Position numbers and translations under genes: made by a program. The notes beneath the pieces are model-generated. The model was not told where the DNA came from. It worked only from the letters and a program-made list of their open reading frames with translations, and searched no databases. A stretch of DNA of 64,000 nt, taken from assembly GCF_023705585.1 (NCBI RefSeq), contig NZ_BOQE01000001.1:3690710-3754709 (forward strand). Reading direction: 5' to 3'. This stretch comes from Collibacillus ludicampi. GTDB taxonomy: Bacteria > Bacillota > Bacilli > Tumebacillales > BOQE01. Shown here in pieces: positions 46,734 to 56,721 of the stretch; the stretch's first letter is position 1; each line of letters opens with the position of its first letter.

Positions 46734-47579
46734 TTACGGTTGTAGTAATGTATTATCGATCAATCTCGTCTTTCCGAAGCGTACCGCCAGAGCGAAAAGC
46801 GCAGGCTCGTGAATCGTCTCCACATCAGTTAATGTGCGTCGATTGACGATTCGAACATAATCGATTTCCGCCAACGGTTCCGCCTTGATGCGATCGACAG
46901 ACATCTGAATCAAGCGTGCCGCGTTACGCTCCCCTTCGGCAAACGCTTTTTCCACTTCCCGAATCGAAGCGTACAAAGACAAAGCCTGTTTTCTCTCCTC
47001 CGGAGAGAGATAGACGTTGCGCGAACTGAGAGCCAGCCCGTCCGGTTCGCGAACAATCGGACAAGCAACGATCTCTACCGGCATGTTGAGGTCCTCAACC
47101 ATCTGTTCAATCACGCGTACCTGTTGAGCATCCTTTTGTCCAAAATACGCTTTCTGAGGTTGGACGATATGAAACAGTTTTGTCACCACGGTGGCCACAC
47201 CGCGAAAATGTCCGGGGCGTGATTCCCCACATAAGCTTTGGGTCAATCCTTCGACTTCGACATACGTGTAGGATGGGCGTGGGTACATCTCCTCGACGGG
47301 TGGAGCAAAAAGCACATCGACACCCGCTTCGCGAGCAAGCCTTGCATCCCGATCCAAATCGCGCGGATAGCGTTCATAATCTTCATTCGGGCCGAATTGT
47401 AAAGGATTGACGAAGATGCTCATGACGACCAAATCGCACTCTTGCTTCGCGCGTGCAACTAAGGAAAGATGTCCTTTATGCAGAAAGCCCATCGTGGGGA
47501 CGAAGCCGACTGTGCGGCCTTCCCTTTTTTGTTCACCGATATGATCGCGAACTTCCCGAATCGTATGGAAAATCTTCAC
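46734..47579 (-). CDS. panC: Pantothenate synthetase
   Basis: 281 residues. The HIGH-like [23 protein letters not shown] and [10 protein letters not shown] motifs are present. It ligates pantoate and beta-alanine with ATP. Its ATG overlaps the panB stop by 4 nt. Confidence 0.97.
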   Translation of the reverse strand: MKIFHTIREVRDHIGEQKREGRTVGFVPTMGFLHKGHLSLVARAKQECDLVVMSIFVNPLQFGPNEDYERYPRDLDRDARLAREAGVDVLFAPPVEEMYPRPSYTYVEVEGLTQSLCGESRPGHFRGVATVVTKLFHIVQPQKAYFGQKDAQQVRVIEQMVEDLNMPVEIVACPIVREPDGLALSSRNVYLSPEERKQALSLYASIREVEKAFAEGERNAARLIQMSVDRIKAEPLAEIDYVRIVNRRTLTDVETIHEPALFALAVRFGKTRLIDNTLLQP

Positions 47580-48427
47580 TTCCAGTCCATCTCCTTCTTC
47601 ACTTCCGCCAAAATTTCATCGGACATCTTAAACGAGTAATCTTCAGTGGGAAAACGTCCGCTGCGCACTTCATCGGCGTACGATTGAATGCCTTCGACCA
47701 TCTGTGTGAAAAGATTCGCATAGTTTTTTGCAAACTTTGGTAAGTAACGATTATTGATTCCCAACAAGTCGTGATAGACGAGAACCTGACCATCACAGGA
47801 TTCCCCTGCCCCAATTCCAATCGTAGGAATCGAGAGTTTTTCGGAAATCAATTCGGCCAATTTACTGGGAACACATTCGAGCACGACGGCGAAACAGCCT
47901 GCATCTTCAAGGAGAAAAGCATCTTCGAGAATGCGCTTAGCTCCCACGATATCTTTTCCTTGTACTTTGAAGCCTCCAAGTTGATGGACAGACTGCGGTG
48001 TCAAGCCAATATGCCCCATGACTGGAATCTGCGCCTTGACGATCCGTTTGACTTGCTCAATGACATCCCGGCCACCTTCCAGTTTCACAGCATCCGCCAA
48101 TCCTTCCTGGAGCAAACGACCTGCGTTTCGCACTGCATCTTCCGGCGATGTATGATACGAAAGAAACGGCAAATCTGAAACGATCATCGTATTCGCCGCG
48201 CCGCGACGAACTGCCTTGGTGTGATGAATCATATCTTCCATCGTCACAGGTACGGTCGTTTCATAACCGAGCACGACCATGCCTAACGAATCCCCCACGA
48301 GAATCACGTCGACTCCCGCAGTTTGTGCAACCAAGGCGCTCGGGTAATCGTAAGCGGTTACCATTACAATTTTCTGTTTTTCTTTCTTCATTTCGCGCAT
48401 GCGTACTGTAGTCAACTTGTCGCGCAC
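47576..48427 (-). CDS. panB: 3-methyl-2-oxobutanoate hydroxymethyltransferase
   Basis: 283 residues. VTAYDYPSA, GDSLGMVVLG and ECVPSKLAE mark PanB, which adds a one-carbon unit from methylene-THF to ketoisovalerate. The start is a GTG at 48427 with GGGGG 8 nt upstream; a later ATG (MKKEKQKIV) is possible. First gene of the pan operon, behind a strong hairpin at 48498. Confidence 0.95.
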   Translation of the reverse strand: MRDKLTTVRMREMKKEKQKIVMVTAYDYPSALVAQTAGVDVILVGDSLGMVVLGYETTVPVTMEDMIHHTKAVRRGAANTMIVSDLPFLSYHTSPEDAVRNAGRLLQEGLADAVKLEGGRDVIEQVKRIVKAQIPVMGHIGLTPQSVHQLGGFKVQGKDIVGAKRILEDAFLLEDAGCFAVVLECVPSKLAELISEKLSIPTIGIGAGESCDGQVLVYHDLLGINNRYLPKFAKNYANLFTQMVEGIQSYADEVRSGRFPTEDYSFKMSDEILAEVKKEMDWK

Positions 48428-48497
48428 ACTTGAAGCCCCCTTCCCTGCCCCTCACCATGAGAACCTTTCTGTTTATCTTTTCCCACTGTACAAAAAA

Positions 48498-48528
48498 ACC
48501 TTTCGAGGCCGTTAAGGTCACGAAAGGT
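48498..48528 (-). terminator. Terminator between birA and panB
   Basis: ACCTTTCG pairs with CGAAAGGT. On the minus strand TTTTTTTG follows. It may end the birA transcript or act as an attenuator of panB. The 48428-48681 gap holds no other recognised signal and no T-box. Confidence 0.8.
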
Positions 48529-48681
48529 CTGACATTCTCGTACGTTGTCCTCTGTCTCGGTCCACTTACGGCTCAGAGCAGAAATATGGATGTTGTTCAT
48601 ATCACGTATTGCATGAGTACAGTTCATTTCGATACCGCCTCAACCGCAAGTATACACGAGCATACATCTACTGTACAGTAT

Positions 48682-49653
48682 TTAATTGAAAAGAATTTCT
48701 GCCGAATGGATACGTACGATCTCCCCGCTCTCCGTCATGACACATAGGGCTCCTGCTTCATCAATATCGACGGCGGTCCCTTCGATCTCGCCACGAGGTG
48801 TCACTGCGCGGACGTTTCTTCCGATCGTGATGCTCTCCAGTTTCCATTCTTCACGCAGAGAAGAGAACCCTCCTTCCCTGACATACTGCTGATATAAGGG
48901 CTCCAAGTAAGTCAATACACTTTGTATGACTTTCGAGCGTACGAGCGATTCACCCTTCACAATGCGCAGCGATACAGCGATATCACGTAACTCCTCGGGA
49001 AACTCGCTGGATTCCATATTCACATTAATCCCGATACCGAGCACGATATGGTGAATCCGATCATGATCTGCATGCATTTCCGTTAGAATGCCGCAACATT
49101 TTTTACTGCCAAAGAAGATGTCGTTCGGCCATTTGATTCCCGCTTGTTGCCCTGTTAACGAAGAAAAAGCCCGGCTCAATGCAATGGCGGCCACGAGCGT
49201 CAATTGAGACGCGTATGCGGGAGAAAGCTTAGGACGCAGGATCAGACTCATCCAGACTCCTTTGCCCGGAGGCGAAAACCATGCTCGGCCGCGCCTGCCT
49301 CTTCCTCCCGTTTGTTGATCGGCAACTACGAGAGTTCCTTCAGAAGCTCCCTGATAGGCCAGTTCAGTCGCTAACTCGTTCGTAGAAGCTACTTGATCGC
49401 GGTACACGATCTCTCGGCCCAGCACATCCGTTTTCAAACCTAAAATAATTTCCTCCGGCGTGACCACATCTGGTGAATAGAGAAGACGATAACCGCGATT
49501 GCGCACCGCATCGATCTGATATCCTCTCTCTTCCAATTCCCGTATATGTTTCCAAACAGCTGTACGGGAAACCCCGCACGCTTGACAGATCATCTCCCCT
49601 GATACATATTCATCTTGATGTTCTCTCAATATCTTTAAAATCTTGTCCCTCAT
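48682..49653 (-). CDS. birA: Biotin-protein ligase / biotin repressor
   Basis: 323 residues. An N-terminal winged helix (GEMICQACGVSRTAVWKHI) means it can also repress biotin genes. The catalytic loop is GGRGRRGRAWFSP, followed by IKWPNDIFF and LGIGINVN. It biotinylates carboxylase carrier domains. Its ATG overlaps the cca stop by 4 nt. Confidence 0.95.
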   Translation of the reverse strand: MRDKILKILREHQDEYVSGEMICQACGVSRTAVWKHIRELEERGYQIDAVRNRGYRLLYSPDVVTPEEIILGLKTDVLGREIVYRDQVASTNELATELAYQGASEGTLVVADQQTGGRGRRGRAWFSPPGKGVWMSLILRPKLSPAYASQLTLVAAIALSRAFSSLTGQQAGIKWPNDIFFGSKKCCGILTEMHADHDRIHHIVLGIGINVNMESSEFPEELRDIAVSLRIVKGESLVRSKVIQSVLTYLEPLYQQYVREGGFSSLREEWKLESITIGRNVRAVTPRGEIEGTAVDIDEAGALCVMTESGEIVRIHSAEILFN

Positions 49654-50927
49654 TCTTGCGAACCTCGATTCTTTTCCAAGAAATCTCTTGCTTCACAAAG
49701 AAGTGCATATGGATCATTCTTGTGAGGATGGCGTAAAACCTCGCCGACGAGATGCTTTAAAATCTCGCCGATCAACCATCCTTTCCTTTCTAAGTCGGGA
49801 AATTCATTCAGCAGTCTATGTCCGTCAATCTTTAGATCACACATCGTCCAAATCGGTTGTTGACTGATTTTGGCCCTGTAAAGATTGTAAACCATGGTTG
49901 CCTGATCGTTGGGCTCATATACAGAAAGAATTTGTGCGGCATGTTCAGCCGCCTCCTTTCCAACATGATAGAGATGGTTTCTCCACGTTGTATCTTCCCA
50001 ATTCAACAGGTCACATATCGATTGATCTCCAGTTGGAAGTGCGCGCAATACCGAGAGTATGTCTCTCACAAACTTTTTGCCATGTCGAAGCTTGCGAAGC
50101 CAACGATCCGCCTCCTGTTCCCTGATTCCCATCCGATCACACAAAGCGGCATAACGGATAGTCAATTTCTTTGGCAACTTTTCAATCAGCGATAGAGACG
50201 AAAGGATCTGTGGGGAGGGAACCTCTATATCAAAAAAGACATACGGGAATAATCCCGTTTTCAGCAAAAGCTGAATTCCGTAAGCCGCATTCGACAACAA
50301 TATCTTGTCCCACTCCGTACGAATTCGTTCCACAGCGATACGTGACAGAAGACCAGCATGTGTGCAGATCGCCTCATAGGTTTCTTTCTCGATCCGCATA
50401 CCCAACTGGGCAGCAAATCGCACGGCACGCAAGAGGCGCAGCGCGTCTTCTTGAAAGCGCTCAAAAGGTTCGCCCACTGTACGCAGCATATTCGACGCCA
50501 AATCATCCATCCCGTGAAATGGGTCATAATACCGACCGTTCAAATCCTGTGCGATCGCATTGATCGTAAAATCCCTTCTCGCCAGATCAAGGTACAAGGA
50601 ATCGACAAAGTGCACATGTTCCGGGCGGCGAGAGTCCTTATACCGGCTTTCGACGCGAAACGTGGTCACTTCCACGCTCGTCTCCTCAAGCCATACGGTC
50701 ACCGTTCCATGCTGGATACCCGTTGGAATCGTATGGGAAAACAGTGCCTGGACTTCTTCCGGACGGGCATTCGTGGCTACATCATAATCGGAAACCGGCC
50801 GTTTCATGAGTTGATCGCGTACGCAGCCACCCACGAAATACGCTTGAAACCCGGCTTCCTCTAATCGTTGTAATACTTTTCTGGCCGCCCGTTCAGCCCT
50901 TTTCATCCTTTTACCGTCTCGCGCCAT
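49650..50927 (-). CDS. cca: CCA tRNA nucleotidyltransferase
   Basis: 425 residues. The head has [11 protein letters not shown] and the metal pair in [13 protein letters not shown]; the tail has the [12 protein letters not shown] motif. It adds CCA to tRNA 3' ends. The frame start overlaps mgsA by 25 nt. An alternative ATG at 50906 overlaps the mgsA stop as ATGA and would give 418 residues; the binding sites do not decide. Confidence 0.95.
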   Translation of the reverse strand: MARDGKRMKRAERAARKVLQRLEEAGFQAYFVGGCVRDQLMKRPVSDYDVATNARPEEVQALFSHTIPTGIQHGTVTVWLEETSVEVTTFRVESRYKDSRRPEHVHFVDSLYLDLARRDFTINAIAQDLNGRYYDPFHGMDDLASNMLRTVGEPFERFQEDALRLLRAVRFAAQLGMRIEKETYEAICTHAGLLSRIAVERIRTEWDKILLSNAAYGIQLLLKTGLFPYVFFDIEVPSPQILSSLSLIEKLPKKLTIRYAALCDRMGIREQEADRWLRKLRHGKKFVRDILSVLRALPTGDQSICDLLNWEDTTWRNHLYHVGKEAAEHAAQILSVYEPNDQATMVYNLYRAKISQQPIWTMCDLKIDGHRLLNEFPDLERKGWLIGEILKHLVGEVLRHPHKNDPYALLCEARDFLEKNRGSQE

Positions 50928-51301
50928 GCGAGATCCCCGCGTTCGAACCCTTTCATGAGAAGTTCGGCCGTGGCGATGTTTGTGGCTACGGGAATATTAT
51001 GCACATCACATAACCGCAAAAGGGCGATGATATCCGGTTCATGCGGTTGTGCCATCAAAGGATCACGGAAGAATAAAACGAGATCCATCTCGTTTTGCGC
51101 AATCATCGCACCGATCTGTTGATCGCCGCCCAATGGTCCGGATAAAAATCGGTGAACTGGCAAACCGGTGGCCTCCCGTACACGTGTGCCCGTGGTTCCT
51201 GTTGCAAACAGTCTGGCTTTCGCAAAAATATGTTTATACGCCAAAGCAAAGTTCACCAATTCGTCTTTCTTCCTGTCATGTGCGATCAAGGCAATATTCA
51301 T
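50903..51301 (-). CDS. mgsA: Methylglyoxal synthase
   Basis: 132 residues. [24 protein letters not shown] and [12 protein letters not shown] are the phosphate site and catalytic loop. It turns dihydroxyacetone phosphate into methylglyoxal. It is part of a tight run dapB-mgsA-cca-birA. Confidence 0.96.
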   Translation of the reverse strand: MNIALIAHDRKKDELVNFALAYKHIFAKARLFATGTTGTRVREATGLPVHRFLSGPLGGDQQIGAMIAQNEMDLVLFFRDPLMAQPHEPDIIALLRLCDVHNIPVATNIATAELLMKGFERGDLAWRETVKG

Positions 51302-51319
51302 TCGACTTCTCTCCCGCTT

Positions 51320-52129
51320 CTAATCGATCAAGTTTTCCAAGCCGTAGACAAGTCCCTCATAAGTCATCACTCTTTTCGTAGCCATTGCGACACCCGGCAT
51401 GAAAGATTCACGCGTGATTGAATCATGTCGAATCGTTAAGGTTTGCCCGACCCCGCCGAAGATGACCTCCTGATGTGCCACAAAACCGGGCAAACGTACA
51501 GAATGGATGCGCATGCCTTCAAATTCTGCACCGCGTGCCCCCGCCCACTTCTCTTCCTCATTCGGGTGTCCCTGTCTCAAAGATTTGCGCTCTTTGGCAA
51601 TCAATTCCGCCGTTTTGACTGCGGTTCCCGAAGGGGCGTCAAGTTTCTGATCGTGATGCAACTCGATGATCTCCACATGAGGCATGTACCGTGCGGCAAT
51701 CGCTGCAAACTTCATCATCAAGATAGCCCCGATCGCAAAGTTGGGCGCGACGAGACCACCGATCTCTTGTTTGCGCAACGCTTCATCCCACTTGCGCAGA
51801 TCATCTTGTGTAATACCCGTCGTCCCGACCACAGGACGGACTCCATATTCGATCGCAGCTTCAACATGGGCTCTAACCGAATTCGGATTGGTAAAATCGA
51901 TCATCACATCCGGTTTGGCTTCGACAAGCGTTTCATTTAGATTGGTAGACAAGATCACCCCTGTTTCCGGCAGTCCAAGAGCTTGTCCCACTTCAACACC
52001 AGATAGAGTACGATCTACGGCACCCACGAGTTCCAGCTCAGGGTCAGAAAGAACTGTGCGTACAACTTCCCTGCCCATTTTTCCTCTCGGTCCGACAACC
52101 ACGACGCGAATTTGTTCTTTCGTTTCCAT
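51320..52129 (-). CDS. dapB: 4-hydroxy-tetrahydrodipicolinate reductase
   Basis: 269 residues. The NAD(P) loop is VVVGPRGKMGREVVR, and the catalytic segment is ELHHDQKLDAPSGTAVKTAE. It works in diaminopimelate/lysine synthesis, also needed for spore dipicolinate. 18 nt separate it from mgsA. Confidence 0.96.
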   Translation of the reverse strand: METKEQIRVVVVGPRGKMGREVVRTVLSDPELELVGAVDRTLSGVEVGQALGLPETGVILSTNLNETLVEAKPDVMIDFTNPNSVRAHVEAAIEYGVRPVVGTTGITQDDLRKWDEALRKQEIGGLVAPNFAIGAILMMKFAAIAARYMPHVEIIELHHDQKLDAPSGTAVKTAELIAKERKSLRQGHPNEEEKWAGARGAEFEGMRIHSVRLPGFVAHQEVIFGGVGQTLTIRHDSITRESFMPGVAMATKRVMTYEGLVYGLENLID

Positions 52130-52222
52130 TAACTCACACCCACTTCCTTTCTAGAACAATGAATCGCTTCCCTTGTGTTCTTTTGCTCCTATCTTACCAA
52201 AAATCTGCAGGGTCGGACATGA

Positions 52223-52552
52223 TTATGTGTCGATTTTCGTCCACCGGTTGGCATCCCGTGTCGCAAACTTATGCATAACTTGTTGATGTACTTCCGCCAA
52301 ATTGATCTGAAGGAAGTTGGCCAAACAAGTGAGAACAAACATCATATCACCGATCTCCTCGGCGATCGAACTTTCTGCTTCTGTACTCTTTTTTTTCTTC
52401 TCACCGAATTGATGATTGACTTCTCGCGCGAGCTCACCCAATTCTTCCGCCAAGCGCACGATCAGTGACATCGGGGGAAAATAACCTTCCTTGAACTGCG
52501 AGATATAATCATCGACTTCCTTTTGCATCTGTGCAAGCGTCATCTCCGTCAT
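52223..52552 (-). CDS. ypjD: MazG-like nucleotide pyrophosphohydrolase YpjD
   Basis: 109 residues from the ATG at 52552 (AGGAGG 7 nt upstream; the longer frame to 52606 is not favoured). The MazG core EELGELAREV and EEIGDMMFVL supplies the metal-binding EExxE/ExxD residues. It probably cleans up non-canonical NTPs. First gene of the dapB operon, as in Bacillus. Confidence 0.9.
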   Translation of the reverse strand: MTEMTLAQMQKEVDDYISQFKEGYFPPMSLIVRLAEELGELAREVNHQFGEKKKKSTEAESSIAEEIGDMMFVLTCLANFLQINLAEVHQQVMHKFATRDANRWTKIDT

Positions 52553-52675
52553 TTCTATTCCTCCTATCGAATCTTCTTTTCTGCAGCTCTCGCAAAGAAT
52601 AAACAACCCTTTCCCTCATATGAATGGATAAGGGGGGTAGTCCTCGCAAGAATTGAAAAAGGAGCTGAGACACCT

Positions 52676-53935
52676 ATGTCCGCACCGCCAAAACGTTCCA
52701 CGACAACGCTCTTGGCGTTCGTCATTGTATTCCTGACATTGTCTCTCGTCTTGTATCCGGAACAAGGGTTTCAAGCGGCCATGTCAGGTTTAAAACTATT
52801 CTGGGACGCCGTTTTTCCCGCTTTGCTGCCGTTCTTTATTTTGTCGGAACTTATGCTCGGCATCGGTGTCGTTCACGCACTGGGAGTCCTTCTTGAACCG
52901 CTTATGCGGCCCTTATTCTCCGTTCCCGGTGTAGGAGCGTTTGCCCTTTCGATGGGACTGGCCGCAGGGTATCCCATGGATGCGGTGATAACGGCAAAAT
53001 TCCGAAAAAATAAGATGTGCAGCAGGATTGAGGGAGAACGATTACTCGCATTCACAAACACAGCGGATCCTTTGTTTATGTTTGGCTCCGTTGCTGTCGG
53101 CATGTTTAAAAACCCGGCTCTCGGAATGCTTCTCGCTGTAGCTCATTACATTGCCGCTTTCCTGGTTGGTGTCTCTTTTAAACTATACGGACGGGGCGCG
53201 AAACATACATATGATTCGGTCCCACAGCCAAGAAGACAGGGCAATCTCTTTGTTCGATCGTATCAAGAAATGATCCGCGCTAGAGAAGAAGATGGACGAC
53301 CTTTCGGCAAACTTCTCGGAGACGCTGTCAATGACTCGATAAAGACCATTTTGATGATTTGCGGGTTTATCATTTTCTTTTCTGTTTTGATTAAAGTTTT
53401 GACGCTTTCAGGTGTCATCCCTTTATTCACATGGCCAATCTCTGGATTATTTACTCTGCTAGGAATTGATCAAGACCTGGTCACCCCTTTTCTTTCCGGT
53501 TTATTCGAAATCGATATCGGTTCTGCACAGGCGGCAGCGGCATCCGCATCTCTAAATCAACAGTTGCTTATCGTTTCCGCGATCATCGCATGGTCAGGTC
53601 TATCTGTGTTTGCGCAGGTCGCTTCCGTTTTAACCGGTACAGACATCCGCTTCACCCCTTATGTAATCGCTAGAATCCTGCATGCCGTGCTCGCAGCGAT
53701 CATTACGGTTATCTTATACAACATGGGTATGGGGCAAGCGGAAGCAACAGTTCTCGCTCCCTTTTCAAATGGTGCGCAGTCGACAACAGGTATTTTATCA
53801 CATGTACAAATCGCTTTCGGAGCCCTTTATCATTGGATCATCATCATTGGGATCACGTTGGTGTTATCGCTTGCGATCTACATGATTCGTCGTATACGCG
53901 TGATCTTCTGGATGTCAAGAGTGAGGGATCGGTAA
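52676..53935 (+). CDS. ylbJ: Sporulation integral membrane protein YlbJ
   Basis: 419 residues from the ATG at 52676 with AAAGGAG 11 nt upstream. Upstream frame to 52523 is non-coding in character. Eight or so helices with the nucleoside-recognition (gate) repeats, ALSMGLAAGYPMDAVIT and LFEIDIGSAQAAAAS. YlbJ is needed for spore cortex formation in B. subtilis. Supports a spore-forming host. Confidence 0.9.
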   Translation: MSAPPKRSTTTLLAFVIVFLTLSLVLYPEQGFQAAMSGLKLFWDAVFPALLPFFILSELMLGIGVVHALGVLLEPLMRPLFSVPGVGAFALSMGLAAGYPMDAVITAKFRKNKMCSRIEGERLLAFTNTADPLFMFGSVAVGMFKNPALGMLLAVAHYIAAFLVGVSFKLYGRGAKHTYDSVPQPRRQGNLFVRSYQEMIRAREEDGRPFGKLLGDAVNDSIKTILMICGFIIFFSVLIKVLTLSGVIPLFTWPISGLFTLLGIDQDLVTPFLSGLFEIDIGSAQAAAASASLNQQLLIVSAIIAWSGLSVFAQVASVLTGTDIRFTPYVIARILHAVLAAIITVILYNMGMGQAEATVLAPFSNGAQSTTGILSHVQIAFGALYHWIIIIGITLVLSLAIYMIRRIRVIFWMSRVRDR

Positions 53936-53957
53936 GAAAATGATACACATAAATGAT

Positions 53958-53978
53958 GCCCGGCATTGGATGCCGGGC
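53958..53978 (+). terminator. Terminator of ylbJ
   Basis: GCCCGGCAT pairs perfectly with ATGCCGGGC around TGG. A short T tract follows. Confidence 0.8.
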
Positions 53979-54009
53979 TTTACGTTTCATCCTTTGTAAC
54001 TCGGTCCCC

Positions 54010-54813
54010 CTAAAAAAGCGGCGGAAAAAACTTATGTGTAAACACTTGATCGAACAGGATCAATCCCCCAACCATCCAGACATACAAAGAAAACAGTTTA
54101 AGCGAACGCTCCACGATCTGCTTGACCATAAAGCGAATCGCAATGTAACCCGAAATCGCGGCAACCAAAGTACCTGCGATTTCCGGAAGGCCGATGGCAA
54201 AACCCCCCGCGTTCCCCTCCCACAATTTCTTGCTTTCCATGAATGTCGCCCCTAGGATCGCGGGTACTGACAAAAGAAAGGAAAAGCGCGCAGCAAATTC
54301 ACGATCAAGCCCACGAAACAATGCACCGACGATCGTGAGTCCGGATCTCGAGATCGCGGGCAAAATTGCCGCTCCTTGCAACGTACCGATGACTGCCGCG
54401 TCGATATACCCGGTCTCCTGTAACCTTTTCCGACCAATCGCGTCAGCCTCCGCCAACCAGAGAACGAAACCGGTAATCATGAACTCGATACCGATCGTAA
54501 CACCTGACGCAAACAATCGTTCAAAATAATCTTCCAATGTTATCCCGATGATAGCGGTAGGTATCGTGCCGGCGATCAATAAACGGGACAACCTTCCGAA
54601 TGGCTGTGATAATACAGAAAAGAGATCTTTCCAAAAAACCATCACAACCGCCAACAAAGTCCCGAAATGTAAAAAGACATTGAGTGTTAACGATGTATCT
54701 TCTTTCATACCGAATAACTTCTGAAACAAAACGAGATGCCCCGAAGAACTGACGGGTAGAAATTCGGTGAATCCCTGAACGAAACCTAACACAATTGAAT
54801 GCCAGAGTGTCAT
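54010..54813 (-). CDS. uppP: Undecaprenyl-diphosphatase
   Basis: 267 residues from the ATG at 54813 (GGGAGGG 9 nt upstream; the earlier ATG 54822 touches the binding site). The active-site motifs QGFTEFLPVSSSGHLV and PAISRSGLTI are complete. This membrane enzyme recycles undecaprenyl pyrophosphate for wall synthesis and gives bacitracin tolerance. Confidence 0.95.
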   Translation of the reverse strand: MTLWHSIVLGFVQGFTEFLPVSSSGHLVLFQKLFGMKEDTSLTLNVFLHFGTLLAVVMVFWKDLFSVLSQPFGRLSRLLIAGTIPTAIIGITLEDYFERLFASGVTIGIEFMITGFVLWLAEADAIGRKRLQETGYIDAAVIGTLQGAAILPAISRSGLTIVGALFRGLDREFAARFSFLLSVPAILGATFMESKKLWEGNAGGFAIGLPEIAGTLVAAISGYIAIRFMVKQIVERSLKLFSLYVWMVGGLILFDQVFTHKFFPPLF

Positions 54814-54904
54814 TTTGTACATCCCTCCCGTACAAGTATATAAATCACCTTTCAATAAAAGAATGCTTTTCCCACTCGAAACATAGCTTGTTATAGGAGG
54901 GACA

Positions 54905-55972
54905 ATGCCTATGAAGAAAAGGGAAATGCGTTTGGCCGCACAGATCGCCTTCACGTATATAGGTACGGTCGTTGGCGCCGGATTCGCCTCCGGACAAGAG
55001 ATTTTGCAGTTTTTTACACGTTTTGGCCATAAAGGTTATTTTGGCATAGCCGTCTCAACATTTTTATTCGCTTGGGTCGGTCTCCGTATGTTGATGCTCG
55101 GGTATCAACTGCGGGCTACCTCCTACCGTCAATTAACCGCCTACCTGTTCGGACAAAAACTGGCCGGTTTGATCGATACACTCATGATGGTGATGTTATT
55201 CGGGGTCACTGTGGCTATGCTTGCGGGTGTTGGCGCATTATTCGAAGAAAATTCACGGATCCCTTTTCATATCGGTGTGTTACTAACCATGGCACTCACC
55301 TTTTTCACCATCTTGCGTGGAATGAAAGGCATCCTTGCTGCGAATTCGTTCATCGTACCAACGATGCTGCTTGTGATCAGCTTTCTATTTATTCATGCTT
55401 TTATCCATGGCGGATCCCCGCACGAATTTACGGGCAGTGAAACTACAACGACTCTGCAGTGGTTGTCATCTGCCATCTCGTACGCCGCTTTTAACATGGG
55501 ACTTGCCGTTTCCGTACTCGTTCCGCTCGGAGAGGAAGTTCCCAATCCCAAGGTTCTAAAATGGGGAGCCGTTCTCGGGGCATTGGGATTAGGCATGATG
55601 TTAGTCGGCGCACAGTATACGATGAGCACGAGGCTTCCTGAAATCCTTTCATTCGAAATCCCCATGGCTTATGTCACTTCCTTATACGGTCGAACGTTTC
55701 AGCTGTTGTTTTTGTTCGTATTATGGGCTGAAATCTATTCCACGTTGATTGCGAACGTCTTCGGTCTGGGTACACAACTGGCATCTCCCCGCAGACCGGT
55801 TCATGGGGCATTGGTGACGATTCTCATCCTGACATCCGCATTTTTCGTCGCACAAGTAGGATTTTCGAATATCGTGAATTACCTTTATCCCATCTTCGGG
55901 TATGTAAGCTTCTTATTACTGCTTCTTCTTTTATGGCCGCGCAAATACCCGCAACGGCCGACCGGGGACTGA
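54905..55972 (+). CDS. YkvI-like LeuT-fold membrane protein
   Basis: 355 residues, about ten helices. The opening FTYIGTVVGAGFASGQEILQ, with its glycine-broken first helix, is the hallmark of YkvI and related putative transporters. Substrate unknown. AGGAGG lies 4 nt before ATG 54905 and 10 nt before ATG 54911; the second is equally likely. Its terminator is at 56024. Confidence 0.8.
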   Translation: MPMKKREMRLAAQIAFTYIGTVVGAGFASGQEILQFFTRFGHKGYFGIAVSTFLFAWVGLRMLMLGYQLRATSYRQLTAYLFGQKLAGLIDTLMMVMLFGVTVAMLAGVGALFEENSRIPFHIGVLLTMALTFFTILRGMKGILAANSFIVPTMLLVISFLFIHAFIHGGSPHEFTGSETTTTLQWLSSAISYAAFNMGLAVSVLVPLGEEVPNPKVLKWGAVLGALGLGMMLVGAQYTMSTRLPEILSFEIPMAYVTSLYGRTFQLLFLFVLWAEIYSTLIANVFGLGTQLASPRRPVHGALVTILILTSAFFVAQVGFSNIVNYLYPIFGYVSFLLLLLLLWPRKYPQRPTGD

Positions 55973-56023
55973 TGGGCGTTGTTTGCCTTAGGAAGATATG
56001 TTAATCTAAGATCATATGCATCG

Positions 56024-56050
56024 CGCACTGGAAAGCCAGTGCGTATTTTT
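56024..56050 (+). terminator. Terminator of the ykvI-like gene
   Basis: CGCACTGG pairs with CCAGTGCG around AAAG, followed by TATTTTT. Confidence 0.9.
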
Positions 56051-56062
56051 CACGCATGGGGA

Positions 56063-56665
56063 GTGGAGGGGTCCGAAATCAAAGAGCTTGTCCTGCAAAT
56101 CGTCTCATCCTATGGTTATCTCGGGTTATTTTTTAGTTTGGTACTGGGGATCGTAGGTCTTCCAATACCCGATGAGATCCTTATGACGTATTGCGGCTTT
56201 CTCGTTTCTCGGGGAATCCTGTCTTTCAGCACGACATTGCTCGTCGCCTTTAGCGGGTCTGTCGCCGGCATGTCGATCTCATACATACTCGGAAGTAAAT
56301 TCGGTTGGTCACTGGTAGAAAAGTACGGCAAGAAAATGGGACTGTCTGAACAGATTCAAAAAGTGCAACATTGGTATCTCCGCTACGGAAAATTCGTTTT
56401 GACAATCGGTTATTTCATTCCCGGTATACGCCATGTAACCGCATTTACGGCAGGAATCAGTAAAATGCCGTTTATCATATTTGCTCAATTTTCATATATC
56501 GGCGGTTTCATCTGGGCAATCACTTTTATAACGTTTGGATGGCTTCTCGGGGATCATTGGACAAAGATCATCCGCACCCTCCATCAATTTTCATTAGGAA
56601 TCACCATAATACTCGCCTCGTGCATCTTTCTCTACCTTTATTTGAAATGGTATAAGAAAAAATAA
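56063..56665 (+). CDS. DedA-family membrane protein
   Basis: About 200 residues. The DedA signature is clear (GYLGLFFSLVLGIVGLPIPDE, GSVAGMSISYILGSKFG, FIPGIRHVTAFTAGISKMP). DedA proteins flip lipids such as undecaprenyl phosphate or phosphatidylethanolamine; the nearby uppP fits such a role. The frame opens at 55979, but that part contains a terminator. GTG 56063 is used; a strong GGAGGGG then sits inside the frame before an ATC, so the exact start is uncertain. Confidence 0.82.
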   Translation: MEGSEIKELVLQIVSSYGYLGLFFSLVLGIVGLPIPDEILMTYCGFLVSRGILSFSTTLLVAFSGSVAGMSISYILGSKFGWSLVEKYGKKMGLSEQIQKVQHWYLRYGKFVLTIGYFIPGIRHVTAFTAGISKMPFIIFAQFSYIGGFIWAITFITFGWLLGDHWTKIIRTLHQFSLGITIILASCIFLYLYLKWYKKK

Positions 56666-56721
56666 AAGTAAGAACAATTTGAATCAAACTGACTGAAACA
56701 ACCTCTATAAGGTGGTGTCAC

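Noticed and set aside
48428-48681. T-box or other riboswitch before panB, and a 71-codon frame there
   Set aside because: No T-box or known aptamer string is present; the frame spans a rho-independent terminator.
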